Counted from the first letter of the stretch, positions 25,025-33,970 are shown. The stretch: 64,000 bases of DNA from Novispirillum itersonii (GCF_014205675.1 NZ_JACIIX010000001.1:108896-172895); one strand, 5' to 3'. Notes: generated by a model not told the origin, from the letters alone. Numbers and translations are program-made.

Positions 25025-25402
25025 ATGCAGAGTTTTGAAACCACCGGCACCCAGTCCACCCCCACCATCCGCGCCAACTGGGAAGAGGGCACCCTGTTCA
25101 TGGAAGGGGATTCCTATCCGGAAAACTCCTACGAACAGTTCCGCCCGGTTTTTGACTGGATCGAAGCGTTCCTCAACACCGCCGGACGCCCGCTGCTGCT
25201 GGACCTGCACCTGCTGTACCTGAACACCAGCAGCATCAAGGCGATGATGGATATCTTCGACCGCCTTGAAAGCGCCCATGCCGCCGGACAGGCGGTGTCG
25301 GTGCGCTGGAGCTATGACCGCCGCAACGAACGCGTCGGCGAACTGGCGGAAGAATTCCGTGAGGACTGCTCCTTCCCGTTTGCCATCGAACCCTCGGCCT
25401 GA
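25025..25402 (+). CDS. siaC: SiaC-like biofilm regulation phosphoprotein (DUF1987)
   Basis: 125 residues with the DUF1987 pattern: TPTIRANWEEGTLFMEGDSY, PENSYEQFRPVFDWIEAFL, then LLLDLHLLYLNTSSIKAMMD. The Thr in LNTSS is residue 68 here, matching the Thr68 known to be phosphorylated in P. aeruginosa SiaC. Unphosphorylated SiaC binds and activates the SiaD cyclase. AGGAT lies a few bases before the ATG at 25025. It sits 73 bp after siaB and 14 bp before siaD. Confidence 0.94.
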   Translation: MQSFETTGTQSTPTIRANWEEGTLFMEGDSYPENSYEQFRPVFDWIEAFLNTAGRPLLLDLHLLYLNTSSIKAMMDIFDRLESAHAAGQAVSVRWSYDRRNERVGELAEEFREDCSFPFAIEPSA

Positions 25403-25416
25403 GGACCGGCTCCGCC

Positions 25417-26259
25417 ATGACTTCCGCCTTTCCGCCGCCGTCATCCCTTGAATCCCGGATCAGTCAGCTGCTGGCCGATCCGGTGTATGACGGCCACCCG
25501 CTGCGGCAGGCGCTGGAGGACCTGTGGGAGACCCACCGCGATCTGGACCGGCGGCTGGACCGGATCGCCCGGGTCTCCGACGCCTTCCAGAGCATGGCGC
25601 GGGAGCGGGAGCTGGGCCTACAGGAACGGATGGAGCGCGACCTGCGGCGGCTGGAAAAGCTGGCGCGGATCTCTGACCGCTATCAGTCGATGATGCGGGA
25701 CCTGAATGTGGCCCTGACCGAGGCCTCCACCCACGACAGCCTGACCCGCCTGCCCAACCGCCGCCTGCTGACCGACCGCCTGAAGGCGGAGGCCGAACGG
25801 GCGGACCGCTATGACCGCAGCTTTACCGTGGTGATGATCGATATCGACCACTTCAAGCGCATCAATGATGCCTGTGGTCATGACGTCGGCGATTCCGTGC
25901 TGATCGAGCTGGCCCATGCCATGGGGGCGGAGCTGCGGGATCAGGACTGTGCCGGGCGCTGGGGCGGCGAGGAATTTGTGCTGCTGCTGCCGGAAACCCC
26001 GCTGGATGCCGCCGTACAGGTGGTGGAACGGGTGAGGGACCGGCTGAACCGGGTGCGGGTGCCCTATCCCCATCCGACCGGATCGGTGACCGCCAGCGCC
26101 GGTCTGGCCGAACACATTCCCGGCACCCCGGTGACCGCCACCCTGACCCGCGCCGACACCGCCCTGCTGACCGCCAAGCGCAATGGCCGGGACCGGATTG
26201 AACGGGCCGGGGCCGACACCCCGGCGGATCTGGCGGTTCCGTTCCCGTCCGAAGCCTGA
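25417..26259 (+). CDS. siaD: SiaD-like diguanylate cyclase
   Basis: 280 residues: an N-terminal helical/coiled-coil region (LEDLWETHRDLDRRLDRIAR, LRRLEKLARISDRYQSMMRD) and a C-terminal GGDEF domain. The active site GGEEF is intact, with the upstream VVMIDIDHFKRINDACGHDV metal site. The inhibitory RxxD is present as RDQD before CAGRWGGEEF. In Pseudomonas SiaC bridges the coiled coil of SiaD to switch it on. As the last gene of the operon it turns the signal into c-di-GMP. Confidence 0.94.
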   Translation: MTSAFPPPSSLESRISQLLADPVYDGHPLRQALEDLWETHRDLDRRLDRIARVSDAFQSMARERELGLQERMERDLRRLEKLARISDRYQSMMRDLNVALTEASTHDSLTRLPNRRLLTDRLKAEAERADRYDRSFTVVMIDIDHFKRINDACGHDVGDSVLIELAHAMGAELRDQDCAGRWGGEEFVLLLPETPLDAAVQVVERVRDRLNRVRVPYPHPTGSVTASAGLAEHIPGTPVTATLTRADTALLTAKRNGRDRIERAGADTPADLAVPFPSEA

Positions 26260-26268
26260 TCCCTGCGG

Positions 26269-26784
26269 TTACCCCGGCGGATCCACCGGGGTCAGCAGAC
26301 CGTCAATCAGCAGACTCAGCAGGTCGCCCCGGCCACTGGTGCCGGACTTGCGGTAAATCGCATTCAGATGGGATTTGACGGTGCCCTCGGCATTGCCCCG
26401 GGCCTGAGCGATCTCGGCAATCGACAGCCCCTTGACCAGAAACAGGGTGATATCCCGCTCTGCCGGGGTCAGCCGCCAGCGGTCACAGTGGGCCTCGATC
26501 ACGTCATGCAGCGCCTGCGAGGCGACACTGGCGGCCTGTTCCAGATGGGCCTTCCGGCGCAGCAGCCACAGCAGCAGCCGGGCCTCCACCGCAATGGCGG
26601 CAAACAGCGACACCGCCGCCGCCGTCTCCACATACAGATGCAGACGGGACGCGGCGGCGGTGCTGTCTTCCAGATAATCGGACACCACATCGCTGAAAAA
26701 GAACACGGCACAGGCCACCTGCAACCCGACAAGGCACAGCAGCAGCAGGGGCAGAGAGCGGTGCGACACCAGAGAGGACGGCAT
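26269..26784 (-). CDS. LuxR-type HTH regulator with two membrane segments
   Basis: 171 residues from the ATG at 26784 (GGAGGG). Two hydrophobic segments (LPLLLLCLVGLQVACAVFFF and AAAVSLFAAIAVEARLLLWL) flank a short presumed periplasmic loop (VSDYLEDSTAAASRLHLYV). A coil then leads into a LuxR/GerE HTH (LTPAERDITLFLVKGLSIAE, IAQARGNAEGTVKSHLNAIY). This is a membrane-anchored DNA-binding protein. It converges on the end of siaD, and the cytochrome b gene lies 17 bp upstream on the same strand, so it may belong to that operon. Confidence 0.88.
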   Translation of the reverse strand: MPSSLVSHRSLPLLLLCLVGLQVACAVFFFSDVVSDYLEDSTAAASRLHLYVETAAAVSLFAAIAVEARLLLWLLRRKAHLEQAASVASQALHDVIEAHCDRWRLTPAERDITLFLVKGLSIAEIAQARGNAEGTVKSHLNAIYRKSGTSGRGDLLSLLIDGLLTPVDPPG

Positions 26785-26801
26785 AAGCCCTCCGAATCCG
26801 T

Positions 26802-27329
26802 TCAGGCGTGGGGGACATCCTTGTACCCGGTGACCATCGCCTTGGGAAGATTGATGCCGGTGCGGCGGCTTTCCCACAGCACCGCCGCCACATGCAGGCC
26901 GACGCAGATCTGTGCCCACAGCACCGCCGCCTCATGCACCTGTTCCGGCCACTCCACGCCCCAGAAGGCATCGGTGGTCATCAGCCAGCCGGACCCGCCG
27001 ATCACCAGCAGGCACAGCAGCAGGTTATAAATCATCAGCGCCCCCAGCGGCGTATGGCCGACATGCAGGGGCGTGCGGCCGGTCGCCAGATCGGACACCT
27101 GTTCCAGCGAGGCTGACACACTGGGCGGAAAGTCAGAGAACCGCGCATGGCGGCTGCCGACCAGCCCCCACAGCCCCCGCACCGCCACCAGCCCAAGTAC
27201 GGCATAGCCGACCCAGTGATGCAGACGGCTTTCATCATCAACAAACAGGCTGTTGGCGGCAAACAGCCCGACCAGCGACCAATGGAACAGACGGACCAGC
27301 GGGTCCCACACCCGGATGCGGCGCATCAT
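26802..27329 (-). CDS. Cytochrome b561-type membrane protein
   Basis: 175 residues with four membrane segments and the prokaryotic cytochrome b561 pattern: RIRVWDPLVRLFHWSLVGLF (heme His), LHHWVGYAVLGLVAVRGLWG (His pair), LGALMIYNLLLCLLVIGGSG, and EQVHEAAVLWAQICVGLHVA (two more His). It probably binds two b hemes and passes electrons in the membrane. GGAAG precedes the tandem ATGs. The PepSY gene lies upstream on the same strand, a frequent pairing, and the LuxR gene follows. Confidence 0.92.
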   Translation of the reverse strand: MMRRIRVWDPLVRLFHWSLVGLFAANSLFVDDESRLHHWVGYAVLGLVAVRGLWGLVGSRHARFSDFPPSVSASLEQVSDLATGRTPLHVGHTPLGALMIYNLLLCLLVIGGSGWLMTTDAFWGVEWPEQVHEAAVLWAQICVGLHVAAVLWESRRTGINLPKAMVTGYKDVPHA

Positions 27330-27349
27330 GGCTTCCTTTCCTGACCAAA

Positions 27350-27377
27350 GCCCCCCGCTCCGGCCGGAGCGGGGGGT
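27350..27377 (-). terminator. GC hairpin between the PepSY and cytochrome b genes
   Basis: GCCCCCCGCTCCG / CGGAGCGGGGGGT is a nearly perfect inverted repeat with a tiny loop, 19 nt after the PepSY stop. It may attenuate or stabilise the transcript. Confidence 0.65.
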
Positions 27378-27396
27378 GTGGAGCCGGGACTCGCCC

Positions 27397-27657
27397 TTAG
27401 TTCTGGGTTTTGGTGCGGACCACGGTCAGGGTCTGGTCAAGGAACAGTTCCTGCTTCTTACCGTCCTTGGTGCGGACATAGGCTTCATACAGCCCGTCCT
27501 CGGTCTTGATCTTGCTGACGTCATAGCCTTCGGCGGTCAGCTTGGTGCGGATCGCCGCTTCGGTCTCCGGGGTCAGCGTGACGCCGGAGGCAAAGGCCTG
27601 CGGGGCGGCGGTCAGGGTCAGAGCGGCGACAACGGCGGCGGCGAACAGAGTACGCAT
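27397..27657 (-). CDS. Small secreted PepSY-domain protein
   Basis: 86 residues from the ATG at 27657 (GGAGA). A signal peptide (LFAAAVVAALTLTAAPQAFA) precedes one PepSY domain: LTPETEAAIRTKLTAEGYDV, SKIKTEDGLYEAYVRTKDGK, ELFLDQTLTVV. PepSY proteins are periplasmic and often sit with cytochrome b561 genes in two-component or redox operons. Here it is the first gene of an apparent PepSY-cytochrome b-LuxR unit. Confidence 0.9.
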   Translation of the reverse strand: MRTLFAAAVVAALTLTAAPQAFASGVTLTPETEAAIRTKLTAEGYDVSKIKTEDGLYEAYVRTKDGKKQELFLDQTLTVVRTKTQN

Positions 27658-27789
27658 GGACAGTCTCCAGAGATGAGAGCGGGGAAGATGTAACGCCCCG
27701 GACCCTGCCTGCCCAGCCCGGCCCCGTCTATCCACCGGCAGTGCCAACCTGTTGATCTATAACGCCGGTTTACCGCCTATAACCGGGGT

Positions 27790-28158
27790 TCAGGCCCCCA
27801 GCCACACCAACGCCAGCGCCAGCGCCGCCGGAACGGTCTGGATGAACAGGATCTTCCGCGCCGCCGTCACCGCGCCGAACACTCCGGCCACCGCCACACA
27901 CAGCAGAAAGAACGTCTCCACCCCGCGATAGGGCTGCCCCTGCCCGGCCAGCCACAGGCCCCACAGCAGCCCGGCGGCGAGAAAGCCGTTATACAGGCCC
28001 TGATTGGCGGCCAGAACCTTGGTGCTGGCAGCAAAGGCAGGCTCCAGCCGGAAGGCCCGCCGCCCGCGTGGGGTATCCCACCACAGCATTTCCAGCAGCA
28101 TGATATAAAGGTGCAGCAGCGCCACCAGCAGCACCGCCCCCTGCGCAACGTACAGCAT
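27790..28158 (-). CDS. DUF1304 membrane protein
   Basis: 122 residues with four membrane segments. It shows the DUF1304 pattern: a first helix VAQGAVLLVALLHLYIMLLE, MLWWDTPRGRRAF, LAANQGLYNGFLAAGLLWGL, and a last helix with RKILFIQTVPAALALALVW. The ATG at 28158 has GGGGAGGAAC upstream. The function is unknown; it is predicted to lie in the inner membrane. No operon partner is apparent. Confidence 0.92.
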   Translation of the reverse strand: MLYVAQGAVLLVALLHLYIMLLEMLWWDTPRGRRAFRLEPAFAASTKVLAANQGLYNGFLAAGLLWGLWLAGQGQPYRGVETFFLLCVAVAGVFGAVTAARKILFIQTVPAALALALVWLGA

Positions 28159-28341
28159 TGGCTGTTCCTCCCCTGTTGTTATGACCGTCAGAGTGATAGG
28201 TTCCGCCGGAATTACAATCCCTGCCAGAATGATAATCCCTGACTGAAAAAGCGAGGCTGCTGATACGCATGCGCTGTCCGGTGGGTCATGGCAGCGCCGC
28301 CACACCACCGGCGGCCTCCTGCCCGGTTCCGTCACCCGCAT

Positions 28342-28378
28342 ATGGAAAACCCCCGAAAGGTTTCCCTTTCAGGGGTTT
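28342..28378 (-). terminator. Terminator after the first tRNA-Phe gene
   Basis: AAACCCC and GGGGTTT flank an inner CGAAAGG/CCTTTC pair, giving a stable hairpin just after the tRNA (minus strand). Confidence 0.8.
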
Positions 28379-28382
28379 ATAA

Positions 28383-28458
28383 TGGTGCCCGGGGCCGGAA
28401 TCGAACCAGCGACACTGCGATTTTCAGTCGCATGCTCTACCAACTGAGCTACCCGGGC
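28383..28458 (-). tRNA. tRNA-Phe (anticodon GAA), CCA encoded
   Basis: 76 nt. The acceptor stem is GCCCGGG/CCCGGGC, the D-arm starts TAGCTCAGTTGG, the anticodon stem TGCGA/TCGCA holds the loop CTGAAAA (GAA), the T-loop is GGTTCGATTCC, and the 3' end is ACCA. Confidence 0.96.
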
Positions 28459-28568
28459 ATTTTATGCTGCAACAGCGGAAGTCACCTTTGGTGCGGTGCG
28501 CCGGAACAGGCTTTTCTGTCTGCCTTCACCATCCCGGATTGACCGGGTCGGCTTCGGCGGGAAAGGAC

Positions 28569-28600
28569 AAGGCCCCGACGCAGTAACGTCGAGGCCTTGA
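28569..28600 (-). terminator. Terminator after the second tRNA-Phe gene
   Basis: CAAGGCC and GGCCTTG with an inner GACG/CGTC pair form a hairpin directly after the tRNA end on the minus strand. Confidence 0.75.
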
Positions 28601-28676
28601 TGGTGCCCGGGGCCGGAATCGAACCAGCGACACTGCGATTTTCAGTCGCATGCTCTACCAACTGAGCTACCCGGGC
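28601..28676 (-). tRNA. tRNA-Phe (anticodon GAA), second identical copy
   Basis: Identical over 76 nt to the copy at 28383-28458, with different flanks and its own hairpin. Nothing else was recognised in 28677-28892. Confidence 0.96.
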
Positions 28677-28892
28677 ATCTGGCCTTGCAACTGCGTCTGT
28701 CACCCTTGGTTCGGTGCGCTGCTGCGGCATCTATCCCCTTCAGTCTTCAGCGCTTTTCAGTTCAGCGCCTCAGCGTCGGGAGCCGCTTTTTATGATACTC
28801 TCCCCCCCCTGTCCAGCGCTTTTTTCATTTTTTTTGCAGACATCGGGTCCAGATTGCCATAAACCTCCACCAACACACTGATTTACAACGGT

Positions 28893-29096
28893 TTATTCAT
28901 CCTCCAGCCCGACTGGCATTTCCGGTTCGTTGGTCGGCACGCGGTAGACCTCGCCCAGCCAGCGGTGCAGGTCCACATCGGCACAGCGGCGGGAGCAAAA
29001 CGGGCGGTGGCGCGGAGTCACCGGGCCGCCGCAGGTCGGGCAGGCAGGCCCGCCAACGCGCACCGCATCCGGACGGGGGGGACTGTCATCGGTCAT
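28893..29096 (-). CDS. yacG: DNA gyrase inhibitor YacG, zinc-binding
   Basis: 67 residues. Zinc ligands are in ACPTCGGPV and FCSRRCADVD (C-x2-C then C-x3-C), and DLHRWLGEVYRVP is the conserved YacG segment. YacG binds the GyrB subunit and inhibits gyrase. AGGAG lies upstream of the ATG at 29096, 16 nt after the ribonuclease stop. The order ribonuclease-yacG is typical for alphaproteobacteria. Confidence 0.95.
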   Translation of the reverse strand: MTDDSPPRPDAVRVGGPACPTCGGPVTPRHRPFCSRRCADVDLHRWLGEVYRVPTNEPEMPVGLEDE

Positions 29097-29112
29097 CGGT
29101 CACTCTCCTGCG

Positions 29113-30456
29113 TCACACATATCCCACATCAACCCAACCGGGGGCGGCCCCGGCCACCACCTCCAGCCCCAGCGGGCCACCGAGGGTGGCTTCGGCCTCC
29201 TGCCGGGCCGGGCGCAGCGGGCCATCCAGAAGCCCCGCCACCGCCGCCGAGGCCCGCAGGCGCGGCCAGCGCCCCGGCATCGACAGCCCCATGCGCACCG
29301 CCCGGTGCAGGGCCGCCAGCGCCACCGCCTCCGGCAGCGGGGCCGGAGCCGCCGGGGCCAGCATCAGATCGGCCAACGGCGGGCGCAGACGGTCGCGGCG
29401 CAGCTCCACCAGCCCCAAGGCCGACACCCCCAGAACCTGCACCGGCACCGGGTCCGCACTCAGGGCCTGCCGCAGATCCTGCGCCAGCGCCTTTTTGGCG
29501 GTGAAGACATCGCGCCGGGGGGCGACAAAATCAATCACGATCATGCCCGCCAATGCCCGCAGCCGAATCTGGCGGGCAATTTCCGCCACCGCCAGCCGGT
29601 TGGCCTCTTCCGGCTTCAGCGGCCCGGCATCCACATCAATGGCGGTCAGGGCCGCCGTCGCCTGAATATGCACCGCCCCGCCCCCCGGCAGCGGCACCAT
29701 CGGGGCCAGAAGCCCCTCAATCTCCTCATCAAGTCCGGCGGAGGAAAACAGGTCCGCCACCTTGGCCGCCACGATCACCTCTGTCAGGTCGGGCCGGGCC
29801 AGACGGGCCTGCCGCACCGCATCGCGACCATCACACAGCACCTCGTCCACCCGCCGCCCCTGTAGGGCCTGCGCCAGCGGCAACGGGCGCTCCCCCTGCG
29901 TCTGGAGGGTGTCCCAGCGCTGCCGGGCCAGACGCAGTTCCGCCTCCAGCGCCGCCTCCGGGGCCGTGGTTGCCTGCGTGCGCAGCACCACCCCCTCATC
30001 CCCGGCCAGCGCCCGCCGCCCCCAGTCCTGCAACCGGCTGCGGGTGGCCTTATCAACAATCTTCGACGACAGGCTGACCCCGCCGCGCATCGGCGTATAG
30101 GCCAGCAGCGGCCCGGTGACGGAAATCCGGCCGCTGACCTTGGCACCCTTACCATGGCGCGGCTCCTGCACCACCTGCACCAGCACCCGCTGGCCGGACG
30201 GCGGAATCGCATTGCCGGGCATGTCCTCGCTGGGCAGAAACGCCGGTTCAGCCGCCCCGATGTCAATCAGCGCCGCCCCCGGCAGGCGCGACAGCACCCG
30301 CCCCCACAGGCAATCGCCGCTGCCGGGGCGACAGTCGCGGAACAGGTGCAGCTCCAGCAGGGTGTCGCCGCGCAGCAGGGCCACCCGGGTTTCCCCCGGA
30401 CTGCGGCTGAGCAGGGCGCGGTCCGGAACAAAAGCGGTGGCGGGCAACGGGGGCAT
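29113..30456 (-). CDS. Ribonuclease E/G family protein
   Basis: 447 residues from the ATG at 30456 (GGAG). It contains an S1-like region at the N-terminus ([40 protein letters not shown]) and the ribonuclease E/G catalytic core with [14 protein letters not shown] strands, [13 protein letters not shown], and the metal-binding [10 protein letters not shown] and GMIVIDFVA strands (Asp pair). It is shorter than RNase G in enterics, and the C-terminal zinc-link cysteines are not obvious. It cleaves single-stranded RNA in maturation or decay. It sits in the conserved infA-maf-ribonuclease-yacG neighbourhood. Confidence 0.88.
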   Translation of the reverse strand: MPPLPATAFVPDRALLSRSPGETRVALLRGDTLLELHLFRDCRPGSGDCLWGRVLSRLPGAALIDIGAAEPAFLPSEDMPGNAIPPSGQRVLVQVVQEPRHGKGAKVSGRISVTGPLLAYTPMRGGVSLSSKIVDKATRSRLQDWGRRALAGDEGVVLRTQATTAPEAALEAELRLARQRWDTLQTQGERPLPLAQALQGRRVDEVLCDGRDAVRQARLARPDLTEVIVAAKVADLFSSAGLDEEIEGLLAPMVPLPGGGAVHIQATAALTAIDVDAGPLKPEEANRLAVAEIARQIRLRALAGMIVIDFVAPRRDVFTAKKALAQDLRQALSADPVPVQVLGVSALGLVELRRDRLRPPLADLMLAPAAPAPLPEAVALAALHRAVRMGLSMPGRWPRLRASAAVAGLLDGPLRPARQEAEATLGGPLGLEVVAGAAPGWVDVGYV

Positions 30457-30522
30457 CGGGAATACTCCGGTCAGCAGGGCGGAACGGTGCCTACCATAGC
30501 GCACTCTGCGCCGGAGACCAGC

Positions 30523-30849
30523 ATGACCACACTCGGCCTGTACCTGATCGCCGCCGCCGCCGAAATCGGGGGGTGCTTTGCGGTGTGGGCGTGGCTGCGG
30601 CTGGACCGCAGCGCCCTGTGGCTGATCCCCGGGGCGGCCTGTCTGGCCCTGTTCGCCTGGGTGCTGACCCGGGTGGAGGCCGACTTCGCCGGGCGCGCCT
30701 ATGCGGCCTACGGCGGACTCTACATTCTCGCATCGCTGCTGTGGATGTGGGGCATGGAAGGCAGCCGCCCGGACCGCTGGGATCTGGCCGGGGCGGCCCT
30801 GTGCCTGACCGGCACCGCTGTTATCCTGTGGGGGCCGCGCAGCGCCTGA
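30523..30849 (+). CDS. YnfA-family small membrane protein
   Basis: 108 residues, four membrane segments, matching Ynf[88 protein letters not shown]. The family is predicted to be SMR-like transporters of unknown substrate. The ATG at 30523 has GGAGACC upstream. It lies on the opposite strand, inside the otherwise conserved maf-ribonuclease cluster. Confidence 0.92.
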   Translation: MTTLGLYLIAAAAEIGGCFAVWAWLRLDRSALWLIPGAACLALFAWVLTRVEADFAGRAYAAYGGLYILASLLWMWGMEGSRPDRWDLAGAALCLTGTAVILWGPRSA

Positions 30850-30878
30850 GCCCCCCCCACACACACAAAATGACCGCC

Positions 30879-31415
30879 TTACTGCAACAGAGCCGGAAAA
30901 GCCGGATCGTTCACGATGACCTTGATCAGGTCCTGCACCGCAGACGACAGCGCATCGGCGGTGGCATTGCAGGCCGTTGCCGCATCAAAACCACTTTTGA
31001 AATTATAAAGACTGGCGGCGGACAGGGTGCGCCCATTATCCGATTGCAGCGTCACGGCCAGATCCCAGTAGCCATTGACCAGACCGGAACTGGAAGAGAA
31101 CAGCACACGGTCAACAGAGCCACTCAGGGTGCGCCCGCCCGCCGCATACACGCCCGCCATTTTCAGCTCGTCATTCAGCGCCTTGGCGATGAAATCAGGG
31201 ATGCTCAAACCATCCGCGGGCTCAATCGGCCCCATCATGCGGCATCCGGAATCGTAGGTGGCGGCCATCTTCAGCGACGACACGGTCACCTTACTCCCGG
31301 TAAACTCCCGCAGCTTGACGATGTTGTCGGCTGACGGGGCATAGCGCGGCGGCTGCATCGTTGAGCAACCGGCAACGGCAAAGGCCAGCGCAACAGCCAG
31401 AACAGCGTTTTTCAT
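30879..31415 (-). CDS. Putative lipoprotein of unknown function
   Basis: 178 residues from the ATG at 31415 (GGGGAG). A lipoprotein signal with lipobox FAVAGC at the N-terminus is clear. The mature domain has VKLREFTGSKVTVSSLKMAA, MMGPIEPADG, FIAKALNDELKMAGVYAAGG, LSGSVDRVLFSSS and YWDLAVTLQSDNGRTLSAAS. It resembles small outer-membrane-targeted lipoproteins that assemble from a C-terminal alpha-beta domain, but I do not recognise a named family. It sits between maf and the ribonuclease gene. Confidence 0.75.
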   Translation of the reverse strand: MKNAVLAVALAFAVAGCSTMQPPRYAPSADNIVKLREFTGSKVTVSSLKMAATYDSGCRMMGPIEPADGLSIPDFIAKALNDELKMAGVYAAGGRTLSGSVDRVLFSSSSGLVNGYWDLAVTLQSDNGRTLSAASLYNFKSGFDAATACNATADALSSAVQDLIKVIVNDPAFPALLQ

Positions 31416-31525
31416 AAGCTCCCCCAAGGATTACAATCTGAAAGATCACATCCTAGGGTGTTTTCCACCACACGCAATACCCCTGAAGGGAGAAGCGCGG
31501 ACTGTAAATCCGGGAAGGGAGACTC

Positions 31526-32113
31526 TCAGCGCAGAACCGGATAGCCCAACCCGGCCAGCAGGTTGGCGGTTTCGTGCAGCGGCAGGCCGACCACGTTGGA
31601 ATAAGATCCGTTGAGGTTGGTCACAAAGGCTGCCGCCAGCCCCTGAATGGCATAGCCCCCGGCCTTGCCGTGCCAGTCCCCTGCGGCCAGAAAGGCGCGC
31701 TGCTGCTGTTCTGACAGCGGGGCGAAGGTGACCACGGTCTGCACCACCCGCGACACCTGACGGCCATCGGGGGCAATCAGGCAGACGCCGCCGTAGACCC
31801 GGTGCCGCCGCCCTTGCAGGCGGGCCAGACACCGGCGGGCGGTCTGCTCATCTTCCGCTTTTGGCAGGATCCGGGTGCCACAGGCAACCACGGTATCCGC
31901 CGCCAGCACAAAGGCACCGGGCTGGCGGTCCGCCACCGCCCGGGCTTTCGCACAGGCCAGACGCAGCGCATGAGCGCGCGGCGTCTCGTCCTTCAGCGGA
32001 GTTTCGTCGATATCGGCGGGATCGACCCGCGCCGGAACGATGCCGATCTGCGCCAGCAGATCCAGACGGCGCGGCGAGGCCGAAGCCAGCACCAAATCAG
32101 CCGACGCGGTCAT
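31526..32113 (-). CDS. maf: Maf-family nucleoside triphosphate pyrophosphatase
   Basis: 195 residues. Signature motifs: LVLASASPRRLDLLAQIGI (N-terminal S-x-S-P-R-R), LAADTVVACG (metal-binding Asp), KAEDEQTARRCLARLQGRRH, and a C-terminal YAIQGLAAAFVTNLNGSYSN, VVGLPLHET. Maf enzymes hydrolyse modified or non-canonical nucleotides. It follows infA by 12 nt and is likely co-transcribed with it. Confidence 0.95.
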   Translation of the reverse strand: MTASADLVLASASPRRLDLLAQIGIVPARVDPADIDETPLKDETPRAHALRLACAKARAVADRQPGAFVLAADTVVACGTRILPKAEDEQTARRCLARLQGRRHRVYGGVCLIAPDGRQVSRVVQTVVTFAPLSEQQQRAFLAAGDWHGKAGGYAIQGLAAAFVTNLNGSYSNVVGLPLHETANLLAGLGYPVLR

Positions 32114-32125
32114 GACACCCCGGTC

Positions 32126-32344
32126 TTACTTGAAGCGGAAGGTGATACGGCCCTTGGTCAGGTCGTAGGGGGTCATTTCGACGGTCACGCGGTCACCGGC
32201 CAGCACGCGGATGCGGTTCTTGCGCATCTTGCCGGAGGTGTGGGCGAGGATTTCGTGATCATTATCAAGCTTGACGCGGAACATGGCGTTGGGCAGCAGT
32301 TCCGTTACGGTGCCCTGAAACTCGATCACATCTTCTTTTGACAT
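32126..32344 (-). CDS. infA: Translation initiation factor IF-1
   Basis: 72 residues, the normal IF-1 length, with the OB-fold sequence [60 protein letters not shown] and GRITFRFK. It binds the ribosomal A-site in initiation. GGAG lies 6 nt upstream of the ATG at 32344. Confidence 0.98.
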   Translation of the reverse strand: MSKEDVIEFQGTVTELLPNAMFRVKLDNDHEILAHTSGKMRKNRIRVLAGDRVTVEMTPYDLTKGRITFRFK

Positions 32345-32593
32345 TACAGCTCCGAAGAAAAACAAAGACTCGCGCGAGGATAAATCGCTGGGATTCATGG
32401 TGTACTCATGCGGCGCGGTCAAGACTATTTCCGGATTCCGGCTGACTTTTCCACTTTTTTACGCCGGTTGTGGCGACAAATCCGCGCCGGAAGACCGCCG
32501 CCGTTCAGAAAGAGCTGTCCAACCGCCCCGGAACAGGGCCTGCCCGGAAAACGGCGGTTTTCTCCCCGCTGCCGCCCCCGTACACTGGTGGCC

Positions 32594-33970
32594 ATGATGA
32601 CTGATCCGCGCCCGACCCCGTTCCGCCATGCCCTGACCGGCCTGCTGCTGGCCCCGGTTCTTGCCGCCCTGACCGGCTGCTCCGGCCCGGCCCCGACACC
32701 TCCGGCGGCGGCATCCGTTCCGGCCCCTGCCCGCAGTGCCGACGTCACCGGTTTTTTCGGCGGCGGGGATATTTTTGTTGTCTACGACCGCGACAGCGGC
32801 GGCCTGCCGACCGCCATCCGCCGGGTCACCACCGACCCCGGAACGGCGCTGGAGCCGTTCCTTGCGGAACAGGTCAACGCCCACACGCTGGACTGCCTGC
32901 GCCTGACACCGGCCCCGTCCGCCGCTGCCGCCCCGCTGGCGGGCCTGTGTGACGCCCGCCTGTGGCACAGCCGGGCAACCGAAGGAACCTCAACACTGGC
33001 GCTGTCCGATGCCCGCGATCCCCTGATCCGGCTGACCGACACCACCCTCAGCCAGATGCAGCAGGCGGTCTCCGGCCTTGGCTCACTGACCGGCTCCCCG
33101 TCCGCCGCCCCGGCGGAAGCCGCCACCGTCCGGCCCCCGGCTCCGCCGCTGGTGGAAGCCGCCCGCCGGGTGATCCCGCTGCTGGCCCTTGGCTATTCCG
33201 CCGACCGGACTGCCGCCCTCGGCGGGGGAGACAGCGCCGCCGCCTTCCTGCACACCTATCCCTCTGCCCCGGAACCGGACCGGCTGGCGGTGACCGATGC
33301 CGCCCTGCGGCAGGCCCTGAACCGCCCCGGCGCCACCGGCGAACTGCGGCGGGTGCTGCGGGTGCTGCCCCTGACCCCCGACCAGAAGACGCAGGGCCTG
33401 AACGCCCTGCGGCAGCTCCAGTCTCTTGATGGCTGGCTGTCCGCGCTGCGTCTGGGCGGCTCGGCCACCGATCTGCGGCAGGCCCGTGCCCTTGCCGCCA
33501 GAAGCCCCGGCCGACATGACACCCGTGTGGTTGAGGAAAGTGCAGCCCTTGATCAGGCCCTGCGGGCCCCCGACGGCGCAGCGGCGCTGTTCAGCCTGTC
33601 GGCCCCGGCACACTGGAACAGCCAGCCCGGCCCGCCGGACAGCCTGTCCCTGAAAACGGCCGTTCTGTCCGCGCCGGTCACGTTGTCCGCCCGCCCGACG
33701 GCCCGGCTGCACAGCGGCACCTATGACGTCACGGTCCGGATCAGCGCCGTCAGCAGCCGCAGTTACAGCCACCGGACCCCACAGGGAGAAACCGTGCAGG
33801 CCACCGCCCGCTCAAGCACCGAGACGGACGTGGTGTTTACCCTGTCGCCCCCGGCCTATCGCCAGACCCTGACCGTGGTGCTGCCGGAAATTGCGGCCCC
33901 CGGCGGCTCTGCCGATACCGGCGGCCCGGAGATCACCCTGTCGGTCCGCTCGGTGGACCTTAAGCCCTGA
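32594..33970 (+). CDS. Large putative lipoprotein of unknown function
   Basis: 458 residues, with an N-terminal lipoprotein-like signal (ALTGLLLAPVLAALTGC) and a probable lipidated Cys. After a Pro/Ala-rich linker comes a domain with GFFGGGDIFVVYDRDSGGLP and FLAEQVNAHTLDCLRL, then a long Ala/Leu-rich helical middle. A C-terminal beta-rich part has SARPTARLHSGTYDVTVRIS and PETDVVFTLSPPAY-like segments. I do not recognise the family. The start at 32594 has no strong site; the ATG three bases later is also possible. It is divergent from infA and stands alone. Confidence 0.7.
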   Translation: MMTDPRPTPFRHALTGLLLAPVLAALTGCSGPAPTPPAAASVPAPARSADVTGFFGGGDIFVVYDRDSGGLPTAIRRVTTDPGTALEPFLAEQVNAHTLDCLRLTPAPSAAAAPLAGLCDARLWHSRATEGTSTLALSDARDPLIRLTDTTLSQMQQAVSGLGSLTGSPSAAPAEAATVRPPAPPLVEAARRVIPLLALGYSADRTAALGGGDSAAAFLHTYPSAPEPDRLAVTDAALRQALNRPGATGELRRVLRVLPLTPDQKTQGLNALRQLQSLDGWLSALRLGGSATDLRQARALAARSPGRHDTRVVEESAALDQALRAPDGAAALFSLSAPAHWNSQPGPPDSLSLKTAVLSAPVTLSARPTARLHSGTYDVTVRISAVSSRSYSHRTPQGETVQATARSSTETDVVFTLSPPAYRQTLTVVLPEIAAPGGSADTGGPEITLSVRSVDLKP

